DNA of 52,930 nt. Origin: Candidatus Poribacteria bacterium (lineage in GTDB: Bacteria; Poribacteria; WGA-4E; UBA9662). Shown piece by piece: positions 37,461 through 47,471 of the stretch; within the stretch, counting starts at the first letter, position 1; each line of letters begins with the position of its first letter. The position numbers and the translations under genes were made by a program. The notes beneath the pieces were generated by a model. The model ran no database searches. It was given only the letters and a program-made list of their open reading frames with translations, and was not told the origin of the DNA. Location of the stretch: assembly GCA_012963885.1 (NCBI GenBank), contig DTUY01000301.1, positions 1,525 through 54,454 on the forward strand, given 5' to 3'.

Positions 37461-39158
37461 TTAAATATCTTCTTCGTCATCTTCATGTTTGTCATCGTGC
37501 TTAAATCTGCCAAATAATTTGGAGAAAAAAGTTTTGGGTTCAGGGAACTTACAATTTGCCAGATTTGACGCTAGTTCCCACTGCGCTTCTTCCACAATGG
37601 CACCGGTTAAATCGGCATCACTTAAATTTGCGTTGGCCAAAATAGCATTAGTTAAGTCTGCTTCTCTTAAATCTGCGTTGGTCAAATCTGCGTCTGTAAA
37701 ATCAACGTCGGCCAGATTTGCCCCGCGCAAATTAACACTGATCACCTCGGTTCCGACTAGTTTAGCTCCAGACAGTTCCACACGTCGCATATTTGATCTT
37801 GTTAGCCTTCCATTTGTCAAATCCACTCCTGACATGTCGGCTTCAACTAAATAGGTATCCGCCAGATCGCACTCAGCTAAATTCGCGCGACCTAGTCTGG
37901 AATTACTCAGTTCCGCACTACGGAGATCGGCCTTACTTAAATCAGCTCCTCCTAGATCGGCACCTGTCAGGTCTGTTTTAGACAAGCTTTTCCCGCTTAA
38001 TTTAGCCCCAGCTGTAATGAACAAGGACGTCGTTGCCAAAGTGACTAAATCTTCGTCGTCGACTTGGTCTTTTATCTCAATTATTTCCTTATCTTCATCG
38101 GCTTGATTTGGCATTTGAAAAAGCTCATATAAATCCGCCGTTCGGGCAGCGTCAACACTACCTTGTGCCATTGATCGGTAAATCAGGATTTCGTTGTATT
38201 CGTCCCCTTCCAAGACAGAAACGTGCATCGTAACTTCATTATCTTTATTGACATTTGGAAATTTATAATCCCCACTAACAGAGGTAGATGAATTCTTCTC
38301 AATGATGGTTCGCTGAGACAAAGTCGTTTCTCTATTATCCCGACTGTTATGATAACTATAGGCGTAAGCATAGCATTCGTTACCATCAAGGTGGCCGTAT
38401 ATTGTAGTATCTACATTCCCTTGATATGTTCCATTCATTGTCAGTCGATCCATCTCCCGAAGTTCGTCTTTATGACCTTCACTGAAATCGAAGTTATCTG
38501 GAACCTTGGTGGTGGAATCATAGATAGTTCCTTTCAAAAACACCTGATTCATATTCGCACCTTCTAAAATTGTTCCTCGCAAATTTGCACCCGCCAAATT
38601 TACGCTAACAAGATCCGCGTCGGTCAAATTGGCCCCACGCAAATTTGTGCGTCTCATCTTGGCTCCATGTAACTTTGCGTTAACCATCTCTGCAACAATA
38701 AAAATTGTTCCAGTCAAATCAGCCCCCTCTAAGCTCGCGTCCGTCAAATTGGCTTCGCGGAAATTGGCGCGACTAAGATTCGCTTCTGATAAGTTGGCTT
38801 CTGTTAGATCCACGCTCATTAGAATTGAGTCCGACAAGTTGGCACCTGTCAGATTTGACTTTATCATAATCGCGTTGGTCAAATTCTCCCCGTGAATATT
38901 CGCTCCTGACAGATCAGCTTCTGTTAGGTCAACACCGATTAATCTGGTATCCTCCAGATTGGCATTGTGCAAGATAGCGTTTCTTAAATTAGCGTGGTTT
39001 AAATTTGCTTCTGACAAATTAACATCAGTTAAATTTGCTCCTTGCAAATTAGCATCACGCAGATTTGCTTCTGACAAGTCGATTCCGTGAAAATCAACGC
39101 CATGTAAATCTATGCCAGGTTTTATGTTATATTCTTTGTCATCGATTACCTTTTTCAT
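37461..39158 (-). CDS. Double pentapeptide-repeat protein with a central insert
   Basis: Two arrays of A(D/N)LxX pentapeptides (residues ~16-215 and ~370-535), predicted right-handed quadrilateral beta helices, flank a non-repetitive part of about 150 residues rich in Asp/Glu/Asn/Tyr (TYQGNVDTTIYGHLDGNE). The tail is acidic (DDKHEDDEEDI). There is no signal peptide. AGGAG lies about nine bases before the ATG. Pentapeptide proteins include DNA-mimic gyrase protectors and structural scaffolds, and the long arrays with an insert are not the MfpA/Qnr form. It is the last gene of the leftward cluster starting at 45594, 109 bases after the CehA-like gene, and may be independent. Confidence 0.88.
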   Translation of the reverse strand: MKKVIDDKEYNIKPGIDLHGVDFHGIDLSEANLRDANLQGANLTDVNLSEANLNHANLRNAILHNANLEDTRLIGVDLTEADLSGANIHGENLTNAIMIKSNLTGANLSDSILMSVDLTEANLSEANLSRANFREANLTDASLEGADLTGTIFIVAEMVNAKLHGAKMRRTNLRGANLTDADLVSVNLAGANLRGTILEGANMNQVFLKGTIYDSTTKVPDNFDFSEGHKDELREMDRLTMNGTYQGNVDTTIYGHLDGNECYAYAYSYHNSRDNRETTLSQRTIIEKNSSTSVSGDYKFPNVNKDNEVTMHVSVLEGDEYNEILIYRSMAQGSVDAARTADLYELFQMPNQADEDKEIIEIKDQVDDEDLVTLATTSLFITAGAKLSGKSLSKTDLTGADLGGADLSKADLRSAELSNSRLGRANLAECDLADTYLVEADMSGVDLTNGRLTRSNMRRVELSGAKLVGTEVISVNLRGANLADVDFTDADLTNADLREADLTNAILANANLSDADLTGAIVEEAQWELASNLANCKFPEPKTFFSKLFGRFKHDDKHEDDEEDI

Positions 39159-39267
39159 TAAAATAACTCCTGTATTGTAATGAGATTATTCTTCTTCTAA
39201 AAATGGATTAGTATTGGTTTCTCCCAAAATTCTTAAAGAAAACATAATGTTGTCATATCAAGCTGGC

Positions 39268-41754
39268 TCAATGTGAGATTCCCAACTCATGCATCCGCTT
39301 ATGAATTGTCTCGATTGCTTCCATGAATGGCCGTTCTAAGAATGCTTGGTGATCTGTTTCTCCGTGGTGATGTGTTACAGATTCAGATTTATAGTGACGT
39401 GCCGTCGTACGGATGTAAGATAACCCCCCTTCGGCCAGCGTCAGCATATAATTTGCGGTTTCAGGATCAAACATCCACCATGTCTCGCCTACCGCAATGT
39501 AGATTGGTGACGTGTGTGCGATAATACCGCGTCGCCATCCGTCGTGATGAAGGGTTGGTTGTACGTATTTCGGCCCACCACAACGTGCGATAATCCACGA
39601 ATGACGATCTACATGCAACTTAGTTTTTAGTTGGAGAGCTTTTGCACCTTCTCCCTCTTCAGTTGAAGCTACAACCTGCCCGTTTTTGACTATCTCTAGA
39701 GTATGAATTGGGAAAATTGAATCACATGAAGCTTCAATCTCAACCATACCTCCATTACCTGGAAGATTGACAGTTGATCCAATTGGCTGCCCATCCGTTG
39801 TTAGACGAATGATCGGCCCACCACTTAAAAATGTGTTACCTGCTTTTAGATGCTTACACCAGTTATCATAGTTAAATTCTTCATCATCAGGAATGTGGAC
39901 ATAGGTCCGATACAGCCCGACGGGAACATCACTTGTCATTTTGTCTGTACCACCTACAAGAGGAAGTTTGTAGCCACAATTCAAATAGCGATAATATTCA
40001 TTATGTCCATAGATTGCGTGTGTCAGGTATTCAACGGCATCAACTCGGCCAGTCGCGATCAGGGTTGCAGGTTCACAATTTGGATTGGGGATGTGGGGCA
40101 GGATAACTGTCCCACCTTGACTGTGACATGCGTCTGCCCAATGTGAAAGTGTTGTCTCAAGGTTGCCACCATGCTCTGCTTCATTAGATCCCCCTGAGCA
40201 CCATGGATCTACAGGGTGTTTCAGACCCAGCAGCGTCAGGTGGCCAAGAACGTGTTGTCGATTCTCCTGTGTTGCATAAACGATGCTCTGGCCATTGTGG
40301 GCGACCGAGGGTTGACCGATAAACTCTTCAGTATTGGTAAACAGGTGCCCCCACTGTGAAAGGAGTAAATTGACCACATCCAGATCTTCACCCTGTGCTT
40401 CGGTATGCGCACCCTGTGTTGAAAGAAAATGAACGTGCGTATCACCGCTGAAATATCGCTCGTTTTTCATATCGCACCAGCGCTTGATCCGAAGTGACAG
40501 GTTACGTTGCCCCGGTTCGATGCTCACTTTTGTGCGAATCGGTTCATACTCAAAACCACGTGCAACATCGACAATCACCTCACCACGTGGTAACCAACCT
40601 TGGCAAGTGCCATCAATATAAGCGTAACTCAGTTGACCAAGCCGAACATCACCACCATTATCAATATGCCATGTACCCATATCGGAATTGACATGTGAGT
40701 GGTATCCATGAGGTGCATATGGAATCCCCTTGACTGATCGGAAGTGGATACGACATGGAATAGGTTTGCCTGTATCATCATCTACAACGGTTGTATGAAC
40801 CCAATTTCGACCACTATCGACAATTTCGGCCTTTATACGAGCGTTTGTTACTTGTCCTTTTTGTTCAAGTTCACCCCATTTGACCTGCCCTAATAACTCA
40901 CCATGGTTCTTAACCGTAATAGTGGCAGATGATGTTGCTGAAATTTCAACGTAGCTGGGACTACTTTTCTGGTTCTGCTCCTCGCCCCAACCTTTATGCG
41001 GACTGTTCATGTAATTTTCTTCAGATCTATCAGGTAACGGATAAGGGTAGGTTGCAATGCCACGATCAACTTCAATCTCCATGGCAAAGGAGTTGGCTGC
41101 ATCTTCTGCATCCGGCAAGGAAATCATAACTTCAGATCGAGCCGACCGAGGAATTGGATCTTCGTCAAGATGACCGAGGGTAATGGCTGATATCATGAAT
41201 TTTTGATCCAGTGTTTCAATCTCGATTGAAACAATTTCCCGATCGGGATCTGGATTCTCCCATATCCAAAGATAGTAATCTTGGGCATTGCCTGCACTAG
41301 TTTCAGTTTGGCGATTACCAGTAGATTCCCACGCCCCCTCATAACGAGAATACAAACTATCTTTTCGATCCGGCCAGGCGGCAAAGGGCTTCTGTCCCCA
41401 GCCCGTTGGGATAACGTTAATTTCGAACCGTTCACGAATTGGGACTACGGTTTGCTTATCATTGGCATAACGAAATATGTAGTTGGCGATCACCCTGCCG
41501 ACCGGATCACCTTCCAAAACACGAGATTCGAGCAGACGATGGGCAACAATTATTCGGTATGCTGTTGTTTGTATTGGAATTGAAACGGTATCGGCATCCG
41601 TGCCAAATTCGATAAAGCACCGTTCGGGATCGGATCCGATTTCAAAAGGCAAACCATGATATAACTGCGACCCAATATTAGGATAAGTCCCTAATATTTT
41701 GGTACTGGCGTTGTAAAATGATGTGAGGTCCAAAGGCTGATAATCCAGTTTCAT
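39268..41754 (-). CDS. CehA/McbA-type PHP-domain metallohydrolase
   Basis: The 828 residues have a long beta-rich N-terminal part (~1-430) and a PHP-type hydrolase part from RYFSGDTHVHFLS (~440, H-x-H metal site) through HSQGGTVILPHIPNPN near 560 and VGGTDKMTSDVPVG near 625, then a beta-sandwich tail. CehA/McbA enzymes hydrolyse carbamates such as carbaryl, but most relatives have unknown natural substrates. No signal peptide is visible. AAGGAATATAGAC precedes the ATG. It lies 27 bases after the M55 peptidase gene in a shared cluster. Confidence 0.85.
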   Translation of the reverse strand: MKLDYQPLDLTSFYNASTKILGTYPNIGSQLYHGLPFEIGSDPERCFIEFGTDADTVSIPIQTTAYRIIVAHRLLESRVLEGDPVGRVIANYIFRYANDKQTVVPIRERFEINVIPTGWGQKPFAAWPDRKDSLYSRYEGAWESTGNRQTETSAGNAQDYYLWIWENPDPDREIVSIEIETLDQKFMISAITLGHLDEDPIPRSARSEVMISLPDAEDAANSFAMEIEVDRGIATYPYPLPDRSEENYMNSPHKGWGEEQNQKSSPSYVEISATSSATITVKNHGELLGQVKWGELEQKGQVTNARIKAEIVDSGRNWVHTTVVDDDTGKPIPCRIHFRSVKGIPYAPHGYHSHVNSDMGTWHIDNGGDVRLGQLSYAYIDGTCQGWLPRGEVIVDVARGFEYEPIRTKVSIEPGQRNLSLRIKRWCDMKNERYFSGDTHVHFLSTQGAHTEAQGEDLDVVNLLLSQWGHLFTNTEEFIGQPSVAHNGQSIVYATQENRQHVLGHLTLLGLKHPVDPWCSGGSNEAEHGGNLETTLSHWADACHSQGGTVILPHIPNPNCEPATLIATGRVDAVEYLTHAIYGHNEYYRYLNCGYKLPLVGGTDKMTSDVPVGLYRTYVHIPDDEEFNYDNWCKHLKAGNTFLSGGPIIRLTTDGQPIGSTVNLPGNGGMVEIEASCDSIFPIHTLEIVKNGQVVASTEEGEGAKALQLKTKLHVDRHSWIIARCGGPKYVQPTLHHDGWRRGIIAHTSPIYIAVGETWWMFDPETANYMLTLAEGGLSYIRTTARHYKSESVTHHHGETDHQAFLERPFMEAIETIHKRMHELGISH

Positions 41755-41781
41755 GTCTATATTCCTTCGATGATGTTCAAG

Positions 41782-42564
41782 TTAACGCCGTTGTGCAATT
41801 TCAACTAATGTATCGCCGAATATTTTGAATTTGTGTGTGTCGACTCGTTCGACATCAGGTTGTTTTGCTTTTGATGCTATATGATCTGCATCCAAAAGCT
41901 CGGTAACAAATTCGTATGGAGGGTCTATAGTAAATGGCTGAATTGTGCTAACCTTTTTCATCGCCTCCCGACCAACTTCCTGATGAAGTTGCCTAGATTT
42001 CAAGGGGGTGAGTGAGATAGCGCTGGTTTGAGACAGTCCAACTTTTGTTTCCACTGCAACAATGTTGGGCACATAGCCTTGCATCTCAGTGACCGCGGTG
42101 TCATCTCCGCTGATAAAAACAGTTGGAATACCAAACGAACCTGCCAGTGCAGCATTGAAGCCAATTTCACCGATCAGGTTTCCATTGAGCCAGCAATTTG
42201 CGATGGTCCGAGAACTCCAACTGTGACAGAGTACACCCCGTTCCGTGTTTGCCATTGAATGATGGCCGTAGAGGAAGAAGGCGTCGAATGACTCATCCAA
42301 TCCCCATGGTGCAGCTAACGGGCGACCAATAACCATCTTTGCTTCGCAGTGCATCAGTTCGTAATCAATTCCACCTGGTCCATGACCATCCAGAAACCAC
42401 ACTTCGGAGGCACCACCTTCCAAGACTCCATCTATCAGCGAGTTAATTTCTAGAGTAGCCAGTTGTTTTGCTTGCTCATAGTATTTGGCATCACTGTAGG
42501 TTTGCAATTGAAAGTCAACAATACCTGCAGTACCTTCAAGATCTCCTAGGATAAACACGTTCAT
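41782..42564 (-). CDS. M55-family D-aminopeptidase (DppA-like)
   Basis: The 260 residues retain the zinc and catalytic residues of DppA in register: Asp8 and Glu10 (GDLEG), His61 (LDGHGPGG), His101/102 (LYGHHSMAN) and Glu132 (GEIGFNA). DppA is a self-compartmentalising decamer that cleaves D-Ala-containing peptides. Here it would act in the cytoplasm on D-amino-acid peptides or another amide. It sits 9 bases after the YfcE-like gene. With the CehA-like enzyme and the D-aminoacylase-like enzyme at 28521, it suggests amide/D-amino-acid catabolism. Confidence 0.92.
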   Translation of the reverse strand: MNVFILGDLEGTAGIVDFQLQTYSDAKYYEQAKQLATLEINSLIDGVLEGGASEVWFLDGHGPGGIDYELMHCEAKMVIGRPLAAPWGLDESFDAFFLYGHHSMANTERGVLCHSWSSRTIANCWLNGNLIGEIGFNAALAGSFGIPTVFISGDDTAVTEMQGYVPNIVAVETKVGLSQTSAISLTPLKSRQLHQEVGREAMKKVSTIQPFTIDPPYEFVTELLDADHIASKAKQPDVERVDTHKFKIFGDTLVEIAQRR

Positions 42565-42573
42565 GCGATGATC

Positions 42574-43056
42574 CTATAATTCACGAATTTCCACCTCCAA
42601 ATTATCAAGATCAACAATTGCCACGGTTGATTTACCGGTAACCCAACCCCCAACCTCTCCCGGATTCAAGATCAGGGATTTCTCCTGTCGAGCGTCGATC
42701 TGATGCGTATGTCCGTAAATCACAATATCATACTCACCGCTTTGGGCAATTGCTTCAGCTAACTCCGGATAATGCATGGCACAGATCTTTCGGCTTCCTA
42801 CTTCAACTTCTGCTAGATTGTTATGCACTTCTCCCAATGATTCAAAACGTTTGGCCACACCAATACGCTCACCATCATTGTTACCAAAAACACCGATGAC
42901 TTTACAATTCAGATCTGACATGGCAGCAACCGCAAAAGGAGCGATGAAATCTCCTGCGTGAATTACCAATTCAACCCCTTCTACATTAAATAGGTCAACA
43001 GCCATTTTAATCATGTTTACGTTATCATGGCTATCCGAAAACACACCAATTTTCAC
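42574..43056 (-). CDS. YfcE/MJ0936-type metallophosphoesterase
   Basis: The 160 residues show all calcineurin-like motifs of the small YfcE group: GVFSDSHDN at the start, IHAGDFI near 32, [12 protein letters not shown] near 54, MHYPE near 95 and [10 protein letters not shown] near 114. Members hydrolyse phosphodiester bonds in vitro; the physiological substrate is unclear. The start overlaps the SUMF1-like gene by four bases, indicating coupled translation. Confidence 0.92.
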   Translation of the reverse strand: MKIGVFSDSHDNVNMIKMAVDLFNVEGVELVIHAGDFIAPFAVAAMSDLNCKVIGVFGNNDGERIGVAKRFESLGEVHNNLAEVEVGSRKICAMHYPELAEAIAQSGEYDIVIYGHTHQIDARQEKSLILNPGEVGGWVTGKSTVAIVDLDNLEVEIREL

Positions 43057-44372
43057 TTTTCACCTCCTGGAGGACGAAGACCTAGCCTGATTGCGTCTTC
43101 AGAGTTCATAACACAGCGAAACCCAACGGTTGTGTATTTTTGCTTTGGACTGCTGGCATTTCGAACGGCGCATCGCTGATCATCTAAAGCTCGCATCCAA
43201 GAACCACCGCGCATTGACCGGAATTTGCCTTCAAATCTTTGAGGTTGCTGTTCATTACCGATCTTTTTGAGTAATTGTGAATCATACCAGTTAGCGCACC
43301 ATTCCATTACGTTACCTGCCATATCATGGACACCATAAGGTGAACTCCCTGCCGGATAGCTTCCTACAGGTTGCATGCTTTTTAGACCTTCATAATCAAA
43401 TTTGGCAATACGACTCTTGCCTTTGGCACTAATGAACTTGTCAATCAAGGGAAAACTGTCTGGTAACTCTTTTTGATAGGTTTTGGCCCAGGTTACATAT
43501 CTATTGTATGTAGGTAGAGGTTGCCCAGCAAGCCGTTCAGCGTTATTACATTTTCGTCCATCCCATTCATCTCCCCATGGATAAATACGTCCGTCAGTAC
43601 CACGAGCGGCCTTTTCCCATTCCGCCTCGGTTGGAAGACGAAGACCAGCCCATCTAGCGTATGCGGATGTATCCTCCCAACTAACTAGAACAACTGGATA
43701 GTCACCACGTCCTTCCGGATATTTTTGGTTGACCCAGTTGAACTGTGCAAAGAACTCCATTCCTCCACTGACCATTTTCTTCCAACTTGAAAATCCCTTG
43801 TTTCTTGCCAGTGCCAACTGGAAATCCTCTACTGAAAGTTCAGCCCTTTGAACTTTTCTATCGGATGCCTCAGCCAAGTGAGGTAAGTTCTTTTTGAGAA
43901 GTTGTATAGCAAAATCGACATTCGCCTGGTGTCCTTGAATCAGCTCATGAACTTCTCTGTCATAGTAGTAGAATGGGTCCTCAACAAACGGCACGCGGTG
44001 TCCCGTTTGCTTGGTGAACTTGTAATACTGCGCGTTAGTTACTTCATACTTATCAATGTAGAACCCTTTTACCTTTATCGTCTTCTGCGGCATTTCATGC
44101 TCGTAATAGGCCAGATTTGGCCGAAAACTTTCATGCATTTTAGTAATTTCTCTCTTGCTTGATCCCATAATGAAATCTCCATCAGGCATATATACCATTC
44201 GGTGTCCATCTTCAGTCCGGATCTCGTGTGTCTTGTAAATTTTAGTAACAATTAAAGGATTCTGTTTTTGTAGAAATAACACCGCAGCAATTGCGACAAG
44301 AGCAATGACCAAAATAAGGAGTATAACTCGTAAGATGCGACTTACTACCAGAGACTTTTTGTTTGTCGGCAT
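43053..44372 (-). CDS. Membrane-anchored SUMF1/FGE-fold protein
   Basis: A membrane helix ([18 protein letters not shown], ~15-33) anchors an extracytoplasmic FGE-sulfatase fold: [11 protein letters not shown] near 60, [19 protein letters not shown] near 100, [15 protein letters not shown] near 245, [14 protein letters not shown] near 350 and [20 protein letters not shown] near 390. A true formylglycine-generating enzyme has Cys-x4-Cys just after GGS; here the first cysteine is Arg, so sulfatase activation is unlikely. An inserted helical block (~125-215) separates the first two FGE segments. It is probably a binding or regulatory paralog in this gene cluster. Confidence 0.88.
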   Translation of the reverse strand: MPTNKKSLVVSRILRVILLILVIALVAIAAVLFLQKQNPLIVTKIYKTHEIRTEDGHRMVYMPDGDFIMGSSKREITKMHESFRPNLAYYEHEMPQKTIKVKGFYIDKYEVTNAQYYKFTKQTGHRVPFVEDPFYYYDREVHELIQGHQANVDFAIQLLKKNLPHLAEASDRKVQRAELSVEDFQLALARNKGFSSWKKMVSGGMEFFAQFNWVNQKYPEGRGDYPVVLVSWEDTSAYARWAGLRLPTEAEWEKAARGTDGRIYPWGDEWDGRKCNNAERLAGQPLPTYNRYVTWAKTYQKELPDSFPLIDKFISAKGKSRIAKFDYEGLKSMQPVGSYPAGSSPYGVHDMAGNVMEWCANWYDSQLLKKIGNEQQPQRFEGKFRSMRGGSWMRALDDQRCAVRNASSPKQKYTTVGFRCVMNSEDAIRLGLRPPGGEK

Positions 44373-44460
44373 AAGAGAACTATCAGCACTAACAATAAGA
44401 TGATAAAAAATATGAAAAATGCTGTTACTAAGAGCCTAAACTGTAACGGTTTTTCGTGTG

Positions 44461-45594
44461 TCAGGAAACGGTTACAGTGGGAGGGTTAATAAAATCGTGA
44501 TATTTGGTCTTTATATTGGCATCGGTTGCGCTTCCTGAGTGGATATAAACACGGAAACGAAAGTTCATCTGCTCACTCTGTTTAAGAGTGTACGACCCAT
44601 CTCTATTTTTATCACCTTCAAAAGTTCCCGAACCAAATATGTTGGTTCCCATTAAACCATAGTTTCGAACGTGCCAGTAGGTTGGATACCGCGGATTTTT
44701 AATATGATCTAGTACGGCAACACCCATATGTGTCCCGTCGACGAAACCAGAATAATCACACCAGGCCGCACGCTTACCCCAAGTTTCGCCTTCATTAATT
44801 CCACCAAACGAGTTTTCAATTGTACCGCTTGCAGAGGCATTCATCTGCGGATTGACACGAACAGTGATTATACCTCCTTCTTTGGTGTCGCCAAAAAACA
44901 CGTCACCTGAATCAGCGATGAGTGTCAGGTCTAAATCTATGATCTGTCCTGTTTCAGGTAATCCATAGACACGGAAATTCTGAATATCAGACATTAGTTT
45001 GTCGCCATCAGCATTAACCCATTTATTATTCGTGTGTATTCGGCCAACAATAGGACCATCCGACTTTTCAGTAAATTTCTGATGTAGTATTCGTCCTGAA
45101 TTTTTTCCTTCTGCCCAAACATCAACATGGTTTACTTCACCATAAGCAACATAGAGCGATCGATGGTGTACATGATCAGCTGATTCTCCACTTGTTTCTC
45201 CTCTTGTAATTTGGCGGCCTTCAGGGCCAAGTACCGGGAAAAAGTAAGGACGGTGTTGATCCATTGCATAGCGAAAAGTTGTAAAGTCACGATGACCAAT
45301 CCGGATATCAATCGCATCTTCCCGCTCGTTAAAACTGACATGCGTTGTGCTTTCAATACTTCCTTCTGATAGAGTATAATTGCTTTGATTATGGGCTTTA
45401 AGATTATTTAAAATCCAGCTTAGTGTTTTACCTTCAAGTTGGGCAGGTATCGTGTCACCATTTTTCGTGTCTACTAACTTTACCGATTCAAACCCTAAAT
45501 CTTCGTCTAGGTTGACTGAAATAGGGCAACCGTCCCTGTCGTGCTCACCAGCATCTACTGAAACCGCATACCGTGCCGCCATAAAGAGATCCAT
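44461..45594 (-). CDS. PmoA-like protein (DUF6807)
   Basis: The 377 residues match the family annotated as PmoA-like/DUF6807: HRPYFFPVLGPEGRQITRG near 110-128, the His-rich SADHVHHRSLYVAYG near 134-150, VDVWAEGKNSGRI and AAWCDYSGFVDGTHMGVAV near 275. The conserved histidines suggest a metal or sugar site, but no activity is established to my knowledge, and despite the name it is not methane monooxygenase. No signal peptide. It is the first gene of the leftward cluster; the region upstream (45595-45893) has no recognisable gene. Confidence 0.85.
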   Translation of the reverse strand: MDLFMAARYAVSVDAGEHDRDGCPISVNLDEDLGFESVKLVDTKNGDTIPAQLEGKTLSWILNNLKAHNQSNYTLSEGSIESTTHVSFNEREDAIDIRIGHRDFTTFRYAMDQHRPYFFPVLGPEGRQITRGETSGESADHVHHRSLYVAYGEVNHVDVWAEGKNSGRILHQKFTEKSDGPIVGRIHTNNKWVNADGDKLMSDIQNFRVYGLPETGQIIDLDLTLIADSGDVFFGDTKEGGIITVRVNPQMNASASGTIENSFGGINEGETWGKRAAWCDYSGFVDGTHMGVAVLDHIKNPRYPTYWHVRNYGLMGTNIFGSGTFEGDKNRDGSYTLKQSEQMNFRFRVYIHSGSATDANIKTKYHDFINPPTVTVS

Positions 45595-45893
45595 CCTTTA
45601 GACTAGTTAAATATCCTTAATATTATATCACACTGGGATATTTAACTTCAGTAAAAAAGGTTCTCCCATCCTGACTCAATTGCTGAAGAATCAATCAATT
45701 TCCAAATAGGATTTCCTCAATACTATTTGTTGTATTTCAGAGTTATACCTTCAGTGCGATTTAGCCTGAATTGCCAGGAGAACTGCAGCGCGCTTACCAA
45801 TGCGAGCATAGACTTTTATCAACGGTGTGAATATGATAAGGTTAGTGCATCACGAATCTATGCTTGGTTTGCGTATGGTATTCAAGCGCAAAA

Positions 45894-46595
45894 TTAACCG
45901 GTTGCATGGCGTGGGTCTTTGACCCGCCATAGCAATAGTCCAACAATTAATAGTAGTAGAATACAAGAGGCGAAAACGATTCGATAACCGGTCCAATGAT
46001 AACTGGTCCAATTGATAAACAACCTGGATATCAACAACAGTATAAAAAGGAGCAATGATAGAACCTCTTAGTGCCGTATAGGTTGGCATCTTGTCGGCAT
46101 TGGCGAACTCTAACGTAAAGTTAAAACTTTGGATATCAAGACAACAAGTAGAAAAACTGATCAGCACGCAAGGGACATAAAGCAAGCTAATCGAAGTTAT
46201 TTGTATTATAAGCAAAGTTACGGCGATAGTGAGTCCTACACAGATCAGCAGAATATAACGGATTCCTCGCTTATCTGCAACGTACCTCCAAACAAATTAC
46301 CCGCAGTTACCCCTGCAGCAAAGACAGTATTTAACCGAGCCAGTTGTGATGCAGAACCACCAATCTCATCCATGCCGTAGGCAGTTAGACAGCTGACAAT
46401 CACAGAAAATGCTGAAATACAGACTTGACTGCAGATGAAAGTCCGAAAGTTATGATCTGTGCGAAAGACAGCCCAAGTTTCCTCAAAATACTGTTTTAAG
46501 CCTATTGTTTGATTTGTAGGTGAAGGCGGTTCATGGATAAAAAAACATGGGAATCAGTGTTAGGAATAGGACACTGAAACCAGTGGTGAAACAAA
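45894..46595 (-). pseudogene. MFS transporter, C-terminal half, decayed and cut by an IS
   Basis: Fragments in different frames line up as the second half of a major-facilitator transporter: QYFEETWAVFRTDHNFRTFI (interdomain loop and helix 7 start), FSVIVSCLTAYGMDEIGGSA, FAAGVTAGNLFGGTLQ, LISFSTCCLDIQSFNFTLEF and the last helix FASCILLLLIVGLLLWRVKD with DPRHATG-stop at 45894. Several frameshifts separate them. The upstream end stops at 46595, exactly where the IS5-type element begins. The N-terminal six helices are not recognisable beyond the element. Confidence 0.65.
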
Positions 46596-47471
46596 GAGCC
46601 TATCCCACTAACCTCTGTATCCACATGAAAGTAATGGCAAGAGACAAGAATGCATCAAAACAATGGGCGAATCTCTCCCACTGAATAGTCAGGCGTCGAA
46701 ACTTTCTCTGTAACCAAGCAAAGGTTCTTTCTACTTGAAGCCGAGGGGGTACTCTTCTCAACAGGTCTACCTGATTTGACTTTTGCATTCCTACGCTGGG
46801 CAATCTGGGCTTGAATCCCTTTTCTCCGAAGACTTTCTCGTAGGACTTGAGAATCATATCCTTTATCAGCGGCGATACGTTTCACACGTTTGGTAGGACG
46901 ACCCGGTTTCCCTGTTTGCACCTTTAACTTGTTCTAGAAGTGTGTTTATTTGTGCGGGTTGGTCTCCATTTGCAGGAGTTGTACCTGCAGATAAAGGCAT
47001 CCCTTCTCCATCAACTCGCATATGAATCAGTATCCCTTTGCCTTTATAGCCATGTGACTATAGTTCCGCCACCTTTACTAGGGGAAAAAGAAGCGTCGAT
47101 GGCGCTACAATCCCATCCAATCAATCCTCTATTCTGGGCCATCCCCAAAATCCTGGACTGGAGTTGTTCCATCGTCCCATCCTCGTACCAACGCTGGAGC
47201 CACCGATGAGCTGAACTCTTGGAAGACCATGGTGGACCTTTTGAGAGATCACACCAACGACAACCTGTCAACAAGATGTACAACAAAGAATTGACAACTC
47301 GACGTGGGGCTGCTCGAGGCCTGCCACCGTCCGCTTTTGGGGAAGGGGAAAGAGATTCGAAAACAGTTTCCATTCCAAATGGTTGAGACCTTCAAATCGA
47401 CTAGCCATGATTAGATTCCTCCAAAGATAATCAGGAATCTAACACTAATGTCAAGTTAGTGGGATAGGTTC
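46596..47471 (-). mobile_element. IS5-family (IS427-like) insertion sequence, decayed
   Basis: Imperfect inverted ends, GAGCCTATCCCACTAACCT at 46596-46614 and the complement of GAACCTATCCCACTAACTT at 47453-47471 (17 of 19 match), bound an 876-bp element carrying one broken DDE transposase on the minus strand. Size, ends and transposase motifs fit the IS427-like group. A duplicated target site is not evident. It interrupts an MFS gene. Confidence 0.85.
46600..47408 (-). pseudogene. IS5-type DDE transposase, three or more frameshifts
   Basis: Starting at the ATG at 47408, fragments read in order: LLTGCRWCDLSKGPPWSSKS, LIGWDCSAIDASFSPSKGG (first Asp), then in another frame HGYKGKGILIHMRVDGEGMP, then KRVKRIAADKGYDSQVLRES (second Asp), then VERTFAWLQRKFRRLTIQWE (Glu) and AITFMWIQRLVG-stop. 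One frame change might be the programmed shift known in IS427-like elements, but the others cannot be. It is therefore inactive. Confidence 0.8.

Noticed and set aside
37500..39100. Short regular repeats that could suggest a CRISPR or satellite array
   Set aside because: They have a 15-base periodicity and encode pentapeptide repeats on the minus strand.
43053..44372. Calling this a formylglycine-generating sulfatase activator
   Set aside because: The first catalytic cysteine is Arg and no sulfatase gene is in the window.
44461..45594. Methane monooxygenase subunit, suggested by the name PmoA
   Set aside because: The protein is soluble, lacks membrane helices and belongs to the DUF6807 group; no pmoB/pmoC are present.
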